Part shown: one piece after another, positions 47,592 to 58,800 of the stretch
Layout of the letters: every line of letters starts with the position of its first letter
Numbering within the stretch: the stretch's first letter is position 1
Source of the DNA: an uncultured Chryseobacterium sp.
GTDB taxonomy: Bacteria > Bacteroidota > Bacteroidia > Flavobacteriales > Weeksellaceae
Direction of reading: 5' to 3'
Assembly: GCA_913776245.1 (NCBI GenBank)
Contig: CAJYLO010000002.1
Coordinates: forward strand, 62,001-126,000
DNA length: 64,000 bases
Position numbers and translations under genes: made by a program
Notes under the pieces: generated by a model
Told to the model about the DNA's origin: nothing
What the model saw: only the letters and a program-made list of their open reading frames with translations
The model's database searches: none

Positions 47592-50342
47592 ATGAAGAAA
47601 GAACTTTTACGGATTGGTATTTTGTGCAGTCTGGTCGGGTTTTCATTTACCGCCAATGCACAGGATTACATTGACAAAAAAATTACCGACAAAAAAGGTA
47701 ATATCAGCCTTATCACATTTAAAGGCAGCAGTAATTTGAAACCGGCATCATCTTCAGCATTTTTTAAAAATATGCTTGGATTGGCAGACGGAACAGAAAT
47801 GAGACTTCAGGAAACGCAACAGAACGGATCTTTTCTGGATGAAAAATATCAGATGTATTATGACAATCTGAAAGTAGAATTCGGCAGATATAACCTTCAT
47901 TATAAAAAAGGAAATCTCACCAGTATGAATGGGGATGTATTTTCAACCAGTAATGTTGTCACTACCCCAAGACTTACTTCTTCTGAAGCATTTAATAAAG
48001 CGTTAGGCTATGTGAATGCGAAAAAATATATGTGGGAAGACGCTGATTATACCGCAAACAATCCTTACAAAAAGCCATCCGGAGAATTGGTTCTACTTCC
48101 TGTACAGACCGGTGTGGATGAGCATCAGCTTCAGCTGGTTTATAAATTTGATATTTATGCCGCCCAGCCAATCAGCAGAGCAATTATTTATGTGGATGCT
48201 CTGGAAGGCCGTGTGGTTTTTTCAAATGCCGTCATGAAGCATAGCAGCAATGAAGACCTTTTCCAGACTGCCAACAGAAAACAAAACCCAATCAGCATAA
48301 AATCTCCTGCCAAGCCGGAGCCGGTACTTTTTGCTACCGGAAATGCTGAAACCAGATATAGCGGGACAAAAGAAATCGAGACGACTTTGGTTTCAGGGTC
48401 TTATGTTTTACAGGATGCAACCAGAGGCAGCGGCGTAAAAACGTATAATCTGAAAAAATCAACCAGCATCAGCAGTGGTGTTGATTTCAAAGATACAGAC
48501 AACAACTGGACTGCTACGGAATATAACAATACAACTTTTGACAATGCAGCTCTGGATGCACATTGGGGTGTTGAAAAAACTTATGATTATTTCAAAGATA
48601 CATTCAACAGAAATAGTTATGATAATAACGGTGCGGTTCTTAAAAGCTACGTACACTATGGCAGCAGCTATGAAAATGCAGGTTGGAGCGGTTCCGAAAT
48701 GATCTATGGCGATGGTGCAACCACGTTCAAGCCACTGACCGGTTTCGACGTTACCGCACACGAGCTGGGACATGCCGTTTGCGAATATACTGCAAACCTT
48801 GCTTATGAAAGAGAATCCGGCGCAATGAACGAAGGTTTTTCTGATATCTGGGGTGCCATTGTAGAACATAAATATGCTCCGGAAAAGCAGGCGTTTCTTA
48901 TTGGTGAAGACATTACAAAAGCATCACCAGGCTATCTGAGATCAATGAGTAATCCAAAAGTTGCGTTATCTGCCCAGCCGGACACCTACCGTGGTATCAA
49001 CTGGAAAGCTGCAACGGTGGAAGAAGGCTGTACAACACCTGTTGGCGGATCATTCGGGAATGATTACTGTGGTGTGCATACCAATAGTGGTGTGCTCAAT
49101 CACTGGTTCTATATTTTGGTAATGGGTAAAACCGGAACCAATGATCTTGGAAAATCTTACAGTGTGACCGGCATAGGATGGGATAAAGCTGAAAAAATTG
49201 TTTACCGTTTGGAAAGCACTTATCTCACTGCCAACTCCAACTACAAAAATGCAAGAGATTTCGGCGTACAAACCGCAAAAGATCTTTATGGAGACAATTC
49301 TGCAGAGATGATCGCAGTTCAGAATGCTTTTTACGCAGTGGGTATCGGTGCAAAATACCTTGCAACGCCGGACACTACTCCACCAACAGTTCCTACGAAC
49401 TTAACAGCAAATAACATTAAAGGTACAAGCGCAAACCTTAACTGGAATGCCTCTACTGATAATGAAGATATGGATGGCTATATTGTTTACAAAAACGGAA
49501 CAGAAATAGCAAGAACAGCTTCCCTGACTTACAAAGTGACAGGACTTACAAAGCAAACCACTTACGACTTTTCTGTTAAAGCGATAGATGTTTACGGTAA
49601 TATCTCTTCACAGAGTAATATAGTGACGGTCACTACAACTAATCAGCCGGAATATTGTACATCTCAGAGTACTAACACGGCAGACGAAAGAATAAAAAGG
49701 GTCGTTTTCAATACTATTGATAACTCAAGTACCGGAACTACAGGGTATGAAGATTTTACGAGTATCTCTACGCAGATCACCGAAGGTAATACATATCCGA
49801 TCAGCATTACTCCAGCCTGGGCCTCTACCAATTACAGTGAAGGCTATGCCGTTTATATTGACTGGAATGCAGATGGCGATTTTAATGATGTCAATGAAAA
49901 AGCATTGACTATTTCTGCTACCAGCACAACGCCGGTAACAGGTAACATTACAGTTCCTTCAGGTGCAACCTTTGATTCTCCACTTGTAATGCGAGTTTCT
50001 ATGAAATACAATTCAATACCAACCAGCTGCGAAGCGTTTACATACGGACAGGTGGAAGATTACACGGTTATTGCTAAGAAAAAAATTCTGGGCGTTTCGG
50101 ATCTTGCAGACAGAAACCAGACGATTGTTTATCCAAACCCTGTGAAAGATATTCTTAATATCCAGTCGAAAGAATCCGGTGAGTCTTCTTACAGAATTAT
50201 TAACGCTGCGGGACAAGCGGTCGCATCAGGAAAATCATCAGAAAATAAGATCGATGTGAATAAGCTTCCTGTCGGAAATTATATAATTGAATTAGAGAAT
50301 AGAAAGGGTGATAAAACCATCCAGAAATTCATCAAAAAATAA
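47592..50342 (+). CDS. M4 (thermolysin-like) metallopeptidase with FN3, GEVED-like and T9SS sorting domains
   Basis: DVTAHELGHAVCEYTANLAYERESGAMNEGFSDIWG zinc site; FN3 region; CTD TIVYPNPVKDILNIQ...KTIQKFIKK. Confidence 0.94.
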   Translation: MKKELLRIGILCSLVGFSFTANAQDYIDKKITDKKGNISLITFKGSSNLKPASSSAFFKNMLGLADGTEMRLQETQQNGSFLDEKYQMYYDNLKVEFGRYNLHYKKGNLTSMNGDVFSTSNVVTTPRLTSSEAFNKALGYVNAKKYMWEDADYTANNPYKKPSGELVLLPVQTGVDEHQLQLVYKFDIYAAQPISRAIIYVDALEGRVVFSNAVMKHSSNEDLFQTANRKQNPISIKSPAKPEPVLFATGNAETRYSGTKEIETTLVSGSYVLQDATRGSGVKTYNLKKSTSISSGVDFKDTDNNWTATEYNNTTFDNAALDAHWGVEKTYDYFKDTFNRNSYDNNGAVLKSYVHYGSSYENAGWSGSEMIYGDGATTFKPLTGFDVTAHELGHAVCEYTANLAYERESGAMNEGFSDIWGAIVEHKYAPEKQAFLIGEDITKASPGYLRSMSNPKVALSAQPDTYRGINWKAATVEEGCTTPVGGSFGNDYCGVHTNSGVLNHWFYILVMGKTGTNDLGKSYSVTGIGWDKAEKIVYRLESTYLTANSNYKNARDFGVQTAKDLYGDNSAEMIAVQNAFYAVGIGAKYLATPDTTPPTVPTNLTANNIKGTSANLNWNASTDNEDMDGYIVYKNGTEIARTASLTYKVTGLTKQTTYDFSVKAIDVYGNISSQSNIVTVTTTNQPEYCTSQSTNTADERIKRVVFNTIDNSSTGTTGYEDFTSISTQITEGNTYPISITPAWASTNYSEGYAVYIDWNADGDFNDVNEKALTISATSTTPVTGNITVPSGATFDSPLVMRVSMKYNSIPTSCEAFTYGQVEDYTVIAKKKILGVSDLADRNQTIVYPNPVKDILNIQSKESGESSYRIINAAGQAVASGKSSENKIDVNKLPVGNYIIELENRKGDKTIQKFIKK

Positions 50343-50355
50343 CACTTAATTATAA

Positions 50356-50383
50356 TAAACGCTTCCAAATTTGGAAGCGTTTA
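50356..50383. terminator. Bidirectional terminator
   Basis: TAAACGCTTCCAAATTTGGAAGCGTTTA, perfect 28-bp palindrome between convergent genes. Confidence 0.85.
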
Positions 50384-50403
50384 TTTTTTATAAATTCCGG
50401 CTA

Positions 50404-50904
50404 TTAATGTCCTGAATGACCATCTGGTCCGTGAGCGTGACCGTGTGCCAATTCCTCTTCAGTTGCCGGTCTGGTATTAAGAATCTCCACATCAAAGAAA
50501 AGACTTCTTCCTGCCATCGGGTGATTCAGATCAACCACTACTGCTTCAGGTGTCACTTCAAGGACCATTGCCTGGAAATTATTTCCCTGGTTATCAGATA
50601 ATGGAAGCACAGCTCCTACAGGCGGCAATTCCTGTCCCTGGAACATCTCCACTGGCAATTGTGTCATTGCTTCAGGATTTCTCTCTCCATAACCTTCGCT
50701 TGGCGCTATCTCAAAAGAGGTTTTATCGCCCGCATTAAGATTTTGAATTTCCTGTTCGAATTTTGGAATCATCATCCCAACACCATAAAGAAAGGTCAGC
50801 GGATTATCATTGGAAGTTTCTTCTACAAAAACTTTTTCCCCATTTTCATCGTTAGTATGCAGAACGTATTTTAAGGTTACTACATCATTTTTGTCTAATG
50901 CCAT
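50404..50904 (-). CDS. SlyD-like FKBP-type peptidyl-prolyl isomerase
   Basis: FLYGVGMMIPKFEQEIQNLNAGDKTSF, DLNHPMAGRSLFFDVEI, His-rich tail HGHAHGPDGHSGH. Confidence 0.93.
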   Translation of the reverse strand: MALDKNDVVTLKYVLHTNDENGEKVFVEETSNDNPLTFLYGVGMMIPKFEQEIQNLNAGDKTSFEIAPSEGYGERNPEAMTQLPVEMFQGQELPPVGAVLPLSDNQGNNFQAMVLEVTPEAVVVDLNHPMAGRSLFFDVEILNTRPATEEELAHGHAHGPDGHSGH

Positions 50905-51055
50905 TTTGCAAATATTTTAATTAAAATTGATAATTATCGATTTCGATAATGGACAAATGTAAGCTTTTGAAATTTAAAACAAGATCATTATAAAATAATC
51001 CTTGAAGTGTCATCAATTTTTTTCTATTTCAATTTTTTTTCTTGAACTTAGCAGA

Positions 51056-52402
51056 ATGGCAAAACTCAAAACTTTATACTTCTGTCAGAACTGTGGCGCA
51101 CAATATTCCCAATGGCACGGGCAATGCAAAACCTGTGGCGAGTGGAATACACTTGTAGAAGAAATCGTGGAAAAATCTGCAAGATCATCCGTTGCCGTGA
51201 AATCTAAGTCATCCATTATCAATATTATAGAAGTCGAAACCAATGAAGAACCAAGGATATCGACACCATCCGAAGAGCTGAACCGTGTTCTGGGTGGTGG
51301 CATTGTATTAGGCTCGGTAACACTCATCGGCGGCGAACCGGGAATCGGAAAATCTACACTTCTGCTTCAGCTCGCACTGAAAATGAAGAAAAAAATCCTC
51401 TATGTTTCGGGGGAAGAGAGCGCATCTCAAATCAAAATGAGGGCAGACAGGCTTGCAGAGGTAAAAAATCCTAATTGCTTCCTTTTTACGGAAACTTCAG
51501 TGGAAAAAATATTGCACGAAGCCAAAAAGCTTCAGCCGGATTTTGTTATTATAGATTCCATCCAGACTTTACAATCTCAGCTGATAGAAAGTTCTCCGGG
51601 AACAGTTTCCCAGATCCGGGAGTGCTCTAATGAGATCATCAAATTCGCCAAAGAAAATAATATTCCCGTTTTCCTTGTAGGGCATATTACAAAAGACGGG
51701 CAGATTGCAGGACCAAAAGTTCTGGAACATATGGTAGACGTTGTTCTTAATTTCGATGGCGACAGAAATCATCTTTTCCGATTGCTTCGGGCTAACAAGA
51801 ACAGATTCGGATCCACTTCCGAAATTGGTATTTACGAGATGATCTCGCAGGGACTGAAAGAGATCAAAAACCCGTCGGAAGTCCTCATCACCAAAAAATC
51901 TGAAGAGCTTTCCGGAAATTCCGTTGCAGTAACACTGGAAGGCAATCGCCCAATGTTACTGGAAATCCAGGCATTGGTTTCCACAGCGGTTTACGGAACC
52001 CCACAGAGAAGTTCAACCGGATTTGATTCCAAACGGCTGAATATGCTGCTGGCTGTCCTCGAAAAAAGAGCGGGATTTCAGCTCGGAGCCAAAGATGTTT
52101 TTCTTAATATAACAGGCGGAATAAAAACCGATGATCCGGCTCTGGACTTGGCTGTTGTTGCATCAATATTGTCAAGTAATGAGGATATTGCTATTTCTGA
52201 ACAGTATTGTTTTGCAGGAGAAATAGGGCTGAGTGGAGAGATCCGCCCAGTTGCACAAATAGAACAAAGAATCACTGAAGCTGAAAAACTTGGCTACGAA
52301 AAGATTTTTGTTTCCAACCTCAACAAAATTCCGAAAAGAAAATTTGGAATTAAAATCGAAGAAATCAGTAAAATTGAAGATTTTGTAGAATTACTTTTCT
52401 GA
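51056..52402 (+). CDS. radA: DNA repair protein RadA
   Basis: Zn finger CQNCGAQYSQWHGQCKTCGEW; Walker A GGEPGIGKSTL; KNRFGSTSEIGIYEM. Confidence 0.96.
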   Translation: MAKLKTLYFCQNCGAQYSQWHGQCKTCGEWNTLVEEIVEKSARSSVAVKSKSSIINIIEVETNEEPRISTPSEELNRVLGGGIVLGSVTLIGGEPGIGKSTLLLQLALKMKKKILYVSGEESASQIKMRADRLAEVKNPNCFLFTETSVEKILHEAKKLQPDFVIIDSIQTLQSQLIESSPGTVSQIRECSNEIIKFAKENNIPVFLVGHITKDGQIAGPKVLEHMVDVVLNFDGDRNHLFRLLRANKNRFGSTSEIGIYEMISQGLKEIKNPSEVLITKKSEELSGNSVAVTLEGNRPMLLEIQALVSTAVYGTPQRSSTGFDSKRLNMLLAVLEKRAGFQLGAKDVFLNITGGIKTDDPALDLAVVASILSSNEDIAISEQYCFAGEIGLSGEIRPVAQIEQRITEAEKLGYEKIFVSNLNKIPKRKFGIKIEEISKIEDFVELLF

Positions 52403-52404
52403 TT

Positions 52405-52974
52405 ATGAATTACCTCGCCCACTCTATATTATCCTTTACAGAAGGCCAGCTTGTCGGTAATATGATTGCAGACTTCATTCGCAATGATGAACGGAATCGG
52501 TTTCCTATGGAGATTCAGGAGGGAATCAAACTTCATCGTTTCATCGATACATTCACAGACTCTCATCCTTCGGTTTCGGAGGCCAAAAAAGTTTTCAGTC
52601 CTTTGGTAAGATTATATTCAGGTGCTTTTGTGGATGTTGCTTTTGATTATTTTACAGCCCACTCCTATCCGGAGGCTGCTTTGAGAGATCATTCCGCAAA
52701 GACTTACAATATTCTTTGGAAATACGAAGAATGGCTGCCGGAAGACTTCCGGAAAATGCTGGTAAGGATGGAACAGGACAATTGGCTTTTCAACTACAGA
52801 ACCAATCAGGGGATCCGTTTCAGTATGCAGAATGTTCTCAACAAAGCGAAATATCTGGAAAAAGACATACCCGTATTTGATGTTTTCTCACATAATAAAC
52901 AGACACTTCAGATCCATTTTGATCACTTTTTTCCTGAATTATTGTCGGAATGTCAGAAAAACTTCCCGCAATAA
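52405..52974 (+). CDS. ACP phosphodiesterase-like protein
   Basis: MNYLAHSILSF...GNMIADFIRN...GIKLHRFIDTFTDSHP. Confidence 0.85.
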   Translation: MNYLAHSILSFTEGQLVGNMIADFIRNDERNRFPMEIQEGIKLHRFIDTFTDSHPSVSEAKKVFSPLVRLYSGAFVDVAFDYFTAHSYPEAALRDHSAKTYNILWKYEEWLPEDFRKMLVRMEQDNWLFNYRTNQGIRFSMQNVLNKAKYLEKDIPVFDVFSHNKQTLQIHFDHFFPELLSECQKNFPQ

Positions 52975-53065
52975 ATGAAAATGCTTAAGTATTTCTTACC
53001 AATTTTCACATTCTGCATCTTAAAAAACGCTTTTATAACAGATTTTCTGTGATTTTTTAATATTT

Positions 53066-54547
53066 TTGAAGTTCTGTTTTTCAGATGTGGGATTGTTAAA
53101 AAAAATCATATTAGTTATTTCTGTATTTTCGTTCTTAACCGGGACGAAAGCTCAAAAATATACCCCAAAGAAAATAGACAGCCTTATTTCCCTATCCTTT
53201 CAGCTGGCCGACAGGAATGAGGCGCTTAAAATCAGTACAAAAACCTTTAGGCTTTCCGATGAAATAGGTTATTATCTGGGAAAGGCAAAATCCCTGAAAG
53301 CAGATATCAATACCTATCTGGGGCTTGGAGAGCAGGAAAAGGCACTGAATTCTGCCAATAAACTTTATGACATTGCAACCAGTGAGGGTGATGATTATCA
53401 CACCGGTCAGGCATTAATTGCCAGAGCTTTATCTTATGCGTATCTGGGCTTTTTTGAAAAGGCAATGAAAACCAATAAGGATGCTGAGGAAGTCTGTAAA
53501 AAAATAAAAGATAATGATGACCTCTACAGTTCCTTAGGACAGGTATATGCGGGAAGAGCGGAAATTATGAACCTTCAATACGAATCGCCACAAAAGACCC
53601 TTGCGTATGATCTGAAAAGTATTGAATATTATAAAAAAATAAAAAACCGAAAAAAAAGAAACGGCTGGCTGGCCATTCAGTATTCCAGCGTAGGCTACAC
53701 CTATATAGATCTTGATGATTATAAGCCTGCAATTTATTATAATAAAAAAGCTTATGAGCTTGCTAAACTGGAAAACGACTCTATTAATCAGGCATTCGGT
53801 TTATATGGATTGGGAAGTGCCTTTATGGAAATGAACCAGAGTGACAGCTCTGTTCATTATTATAAAAAAGCGCTGCCGATTTTTGAAAAGGCAAATGATG
53901 TCTATCGCCTTCAGTATATCTATGATGACCTGGCATCGATCTACGAAAAAATGGGCGATGATAAGATATATTCCTATTACTCTAAAAAGTCAAGGGAATT
54001 GTCTGATATGATCAGGAAAAAAGAAAAGATAGAAACAGATAAAGTTTCCAATACCATTATAGAACAGGAAAAGCAGAGCTGGTATAAGAGTTTTTACATT
54101 TTTATTGGAAGTGTAGTTTTGCTTGCGGTTATTTTCTTCTTTTTCACATTAAAGTATTTCAAAAGCTATAAGGAAGAAAAGGAGCAAAAGGAAAATATGG
54201 AAGATGACCTTATTGAAAAGGAAGAAGAGCTGAGTCATCTGGAACTAAAAATAAATGACGCTTTTACTGAGCTGCTCGAGCTGGCAAAAAACAATGACTC
54301 ATCATTTCTCAGCAGATTTAAGGAAATCTATCCTTACTTTTACAACAAACTGATAACAACCTACCCAGAATTGACAACAGGACAGCTTCAGTTCTGTGCA
54401 ATGCTGAAACTCAACTTCACTACCAAAGAAATTGCAAACTACAGTAATATATCGGTAAGAAGTGTGGAAACCAGGAAAAACAGGCTCAGAAAACAGCTGG
54501 AAATCCCATCAGAAGTTGACCTCAACAAATGGATGATGGATTTCTAA
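53066..54547 (+). CDS. TPR-repeat membrane protein with C-terminal LuxR-type HTH
   Basis: TPR-like repeats, TM FYIFIGSVVLLAVIFFFFTL, coiled coil, LTTGQLQFCAMLKLNFTTKEIANYSNISVRSVETRKNRLRKQL; start codon uncertain. Confidence 0.85.
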   Translation: MKFCFSDVGLLKKIILVISVFSFLTGTKAQKYTPKKIDSLISLSFQLADRNEALKISTKTFRLSDEIGYYLGKAKSLKADINTYLGLGEQEKALNSANKLYDIATSEGDDYHTGQALIARALSYAYLGFFEKAMKTNKDAEEVCKKIKDNDDLYSSLGQVYAGRAEIMNLQYESPQKTLAYDLKSIEYYKKIKNRKKRNGWLAIQYSSVGYTYIDLDDYKPAIYYNKKAYELAKLENDSINQAFGLYGLGSAFMEMNQSDSSVHYYKKALPIFEKANDVYRLQYIYDDLASIYEKMGDDKIYSYYSKKSRELSDMIRKKEKIETDKVSNTIIEQEKQSWYKSFYIFIGSVVLLAVIFFFFTLKYFKSYKEEKEQKENMEDDLIEKEEELSHLELKINDAFTELLELAKNNDSSFLSRFKEIYPYFYNKLITTYPELTTGQLQFCAMLKLNFTTKEIANYSNISVRSVETRKNRLRKQLEIPSEVDLNKWMMDF

Positions 54548-54799
54548 TCTATACTTAGTATTTTTAAAATATTATAAATCAGAATCTTAAACTAATGGCG
54601 TAGTCAAGTAGTAGATGATTTTTTGCAGTTTAATGTATTTAATAACAATCTTTGTTATGTAAAATTAAACCTCTAAAAATTAAACAACTATATATCATTA
54701 TAGATTCTGAAGGCACACAAGATGAAACACAAATCTGTATAGAATGAAACAGATTATTATCAGAAAATTTTCTTTTTTAAATTCATGAAAAGAAGTACC

Positions 54800-54826
54800 A
54801 AGCTCCGTAAGTCGCGGAGCTTTTAT
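54800..54826. terminator. Hairpin terminator
   Basis: AAGCTCCG-TAAGTCG-CGGAGCTTTTA. Confidence 0.75.
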
Positions 54827-54831
54827 TTTGA

Positions 54832-55200
54832 TCATTTCATATCGTTCCATCTCGGAATAACCTCCAGAAGCCCAAGTCCTATAAAAAGAAATAAAACTGT
54901 AATATCCGAATAAAGATAAGTACTTAAATAGTAATTATGCAGTGCGAAATGCAGCATTATAAAAACCGGGAAAAGAATAACGCCAGCTTTCCTGTAAAAA
55001 AGGATCAGAAGCCAGCTGATGATTACTAAAACATCTACGCCTAGGGTATAGTAAAAAAAACCTGACGGAATGCTTAGCTCTCTATGCTGGGAAAACTCTG
55101 CAAGATCCGTATTGACACTCAAAAGAAAAACCAGTATAACCAGCCCGAATATAATATAAAAGCTTCTGTTTTTTCTAAACTTTTCTGATACTGAATTCAT
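54832..55200 (-). CDS. Hypothetical membrane protein (122 aa)
   Basis: Multiple hydrophobic segments. Confidence 0.65.
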   Translation of the reverse strand: MNSVSEKFRKNRSFYIIFGLVILVFLLSVNTDLAEFSQHRELSIPSGFFYYTLGVDVLVIISWLLILFYRKAGVILFPVFIMLHFALHNYYLSTYLYSDITVLFLFIGLGLLEVIPRWNDMK

Positions 55201-55218
55201 CGTATAAATTTACAAAAA

Positions 55219-55243
55219 AAAGAGCTTATTAAATAAGCTCTTT
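55219..55243 (-). terminator. Terminator after Lrp/AsnC gene
   Basis: AAAGAGCTTATT-A-AATAAGCTCTTT. Confidence 0.75.
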
Positions 55244-55269
55244 CTAATAGAAAATCTTCTACTAACTAA

Positions 55270-55740
55270 CTATATACTAACCGCATTGATAAGGCGGTTC
55301 TTATCACTGATATACTCTTCCATAGAGATCATACTTTCAGTCCTCATCACATCCTGGATATCATCGATCTGATAAATAATCCTTTTTGCATCCTCGGTGT
55401 TTTTAGCTTTCATTTTGCAAAAGATGTTATATTTTCCGGAAGTCACACTAGCTTCTACAACATTTGGTATCAAAGCCAGCTGTTTAAGAACTTCCTGTGT
55501 ATGATTGGACTTAGTAAGCAGAATACCGATGAAAGCAGTAAAGTTATAATCCAATTTGCTGTAATCGATATTAAGAGAAGAACCAAGGATAATCCCTGCA
55601 TCTTCCATTTTTTTCACTCTGACGTGTATAGTTCCGGCAGAAACGTCCATTTGTTTAGCTATTTCCGTAAAAGGCATTCTCGTGTTTTCTACCAGAAAAT
55701 CAAGAATCTTTTTATCGATATCGTCTAATTGATAGTTCAT
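55270..55740 (-). CDS. Lrp/AsnC-family transcriptional regulator
   Basis: LDDIDKKILDFLVENTRMPFTEIAKQMDVSAGTIHVRVKKMEDAGII. Confidence 0.95.
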   Translation of the reverse strand: MNYQLDDIDKKILDFLVENTRMPFTEIAKQMDVSAGTIHVRVKKMEDAGIILGSSLNIDYSKLDYNFTAFIGILLTKSNHTQEVLKQLALIPNVVEASVTSGKYNIFCKMKAKNTEDAKRIIYQIDDIQDVMRTESMISMEEYISDKNRLINAVSI

Positions 55741-55867
55741 TGCGATTTTGTTATTTATTTAAAATATACTTATTTTTTTTGCAAATTTAGAAAAAATTAT
55801 TTAAATAAAAACAATTATTAAAAGATTAACACCTTTTAACAAAATGACAAAAACACTATGACAATTA

Positions 55868-58800
55868 TCATTTATTAGCCTTGTTTTTTACAGAATCTGT
55901 TTTATTTTTAACCGCCGCCAACGAATCATTTTTTATGTTTTCCCTCTTTTTAAACAATTCGCGGAATGAATTAAAGCTTTTGCTGTATACCACGCCTAAG
56001 CCATAACTTTGGTTAGCACCAGGCGTTGTTGTAAGTCCGATATTGGATGGTTTGGAATAAGCCCGGAATAGTCTGCTGCCGTTATTGTTTTTACTCCAGT
56101 CATACTCTACTATTCCTTCTACGGAAAGATAATTGGCATTGGTATTCTCTGTCCTGGTAATAGGAACTCCTAAACCGGTCTTGAATTTGATTCTTGGAGA
56201 CAACGCGAGGCTTACATTCGTATTTGCCCTGTCAGAAGTATTGGAGTTCGGGTCACCGCTGATATAATCTAGATTAATCTGGAAAGCACTGCTTATGGTA
56301 TTAAGAACCGAACCTAATTGTTTGAAAGCCACGTTGTAACCCGTATTTTGTAACGATCTGGAAATATTAGTAAAATCCAGACCACCAGAGTTAGGGACAT
56401 TGAAGCTATTCAGAACCAAAACCGATCCGAACTGAATTGTTTTTTCGTCAGCTGTATTTATCTTGGAAGCCAGTGTTTCTCTAACCTGCGATGGCGCATC
56501 CGGAGCAGTTACATCAAATTTAATATCCGGATCTGTCAGGGTATTCGTGATTTTAGTTGTAAGAACCACATCAATCGGTTGTGAAAGTGACATCTGCAGA
56601 TAGTCGCCTCCGTTGGTGACCGTCCTTCTGTAATTGGCTGTAATATCCAGATCTGGCGTCATCGGGCTTCCGCTCCAACGGATACTGCTGTTCTTTGCAA
56701 TCTGAAATGTCCTGTTAAGGACTGCCTTAGAAACAAATGTACCGTTATCTACAGTGTAAGTTCCATTCATGGAAATATTGCCGCTCCTTTCCATACGGAA
56801 CTTCAGATGATCCGCATCACCACGGACAGAGATATTTCCCACATCATCACCTACCAGAACATTGACAAGAGAACCTTTGTCTATGGTTACGTCAAAATCA
56901 ACCAGCATATTAGCGCCAGACTTTTTCTTTTTCTCTACAGAGATAACCCCTTCATTATCCCGTTTTAAAAATCTTAAGATCTTAAACTCTTCAACATTGG
57001 CAGTAGATGCACTGTTGAATGTAAAGGTACTGTTATTCAGAATCCGGAGTCCGTCATTCGGAGTACTGATTGATAAGCCGGAAACAGGACCATCAACATA
57101 AAGATCGCCCTGTGCAGTTACCCTTCCCCAGAACAGATCATTTTCATCCTGTGTCGAATTCAGAACTAAAAGATTATCCGCACGCATAATCAGGTTGACA
57201 CCAAGAGAAGACAGCGTTTCAAACTGAATGGATCCGGAAATATTACCTTTAGAATTTTCCCGGCCGTCCCGGATCCCGATATTATTGAGAATGGCAAGCC
57301 CTCTGGAAAGGTTGATAACGGTGTCATCAAAAGAATAATCAACACCTGTGAACATCAGTTTTAGGCCGAATCCTTTCAGGGCGATATCACCACTGTAATC
57401 AATATCATTGACAGGGCCTGAAATTTTAAGATCACCCGTGGCCTTTCCTCGGAAATTGCCAAAAATCTCTTTGACAAATTGTTGGGCAAAGCCAAGATCA
57501 AATTCATTCATATTTGCATCCAGATTAAGCACCGGTGAAGAGAGATTGTTATCAATGGTTCCTGTAACATCCAGGGTATTTTTACCGAGGAATTCAGAAG
57601 ACAAAGCTTGGATGCTGACATCAAAAACATTCGGTTTTTCGCTTTTGGTAATTTTTGTTTCGATGTTACCCATTGCTTTACCGTTCATAAAGATATTTTC
57701 AACATCCAGATCGACCAACGGTTCCAGATTATCTCCGGATTTTCTGACCTGTATGGTTCCATTAGCCGTTCCTTTGATATCCATAGCATTGTTATCTTTT
57801 CCGAAAGCCAGAAGCTTGGAAATATCCAGATTTTTGACTTCGGCATCTGCAGTAAAGTCCTTCCCGGATCTGAAATCAGCAATTTTAACCAGCAGCTCAC
57901 TGTCATCAGAAAAGATCCTGAGATTCTGCACTACAATATCTTTTTCTTTCTTCCTGTAAGTTATGGAATGATTCAGCTCCGGACTTGTATCAACAGTCCA
58001 GGCAATATTGTTGAATTTAACCGTAGTTGGCTCAAAACGGAACACATAATCACCAGCGGAATTTGTTGTCTGGTTAATATTGACGGCATATTCCTTCATT
58101 TCATTCGCAGTCTCATCATCGGGACTGCCAAGCTTAAAATCAGTTCCGATTCTAAGTAATTGTCCGTTCTCATTAGTAGCCGTGAGCTTCACATCCTGAA
58201 ACACCTTATTTCCATATTGCCCTCTTTTGACGGTGGCCACCAGCTGCTGATTAAGATCAGCGGTGTTGACCCTCAGCTTCAGGCTATCTATCATTGTGCT
58301 GTCTTTCGCTTTGTTGAGATCCGGCTGGAATGTCGCATCAGTTTCGGCTAAAAATTTTTCAGCTTCCGTAAGTTCTCTTTTGTTAGCCATTACGTATTTG
58401 ATCTTATTAGCATCTGCACTGAGAACAAGATCATTGGTCGCTCCTGTATAGTTACCGGAAACTTTCGCACCATCAGGCAATTCGAGATCCGGGACGAAAA
58501 AAGAAACAAGTCCCTGTTTTACATCAAAATTAAAATCAAAGCTTTGCCCATTATAGGTTTTTTTCGGAGGATTGCCAACCAGGATTTTATTAATGCTGTT
58601 GGTAATCATATTCCCGATATCCTCAAGGTTAAATCTACCGGATAATCTTCCGTTGACAGCTCCGGGCGCATCCACAGAAACAATCCTGTTCCCGTCTTCA
58701 AAATAAGCCTTGATCCTGGAATCCGGAATGTGAAGTTTTTGAGCAGGAGAATTCAGCACCAGATTTTTTATGCTGGTGTCGAGATTCAGATCATTTAGAT

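Noticed and set aside
57408-58159. Two 183-aa plus-strand ORFs
   Set aside because: Antisense shadows of tamB without independent support.
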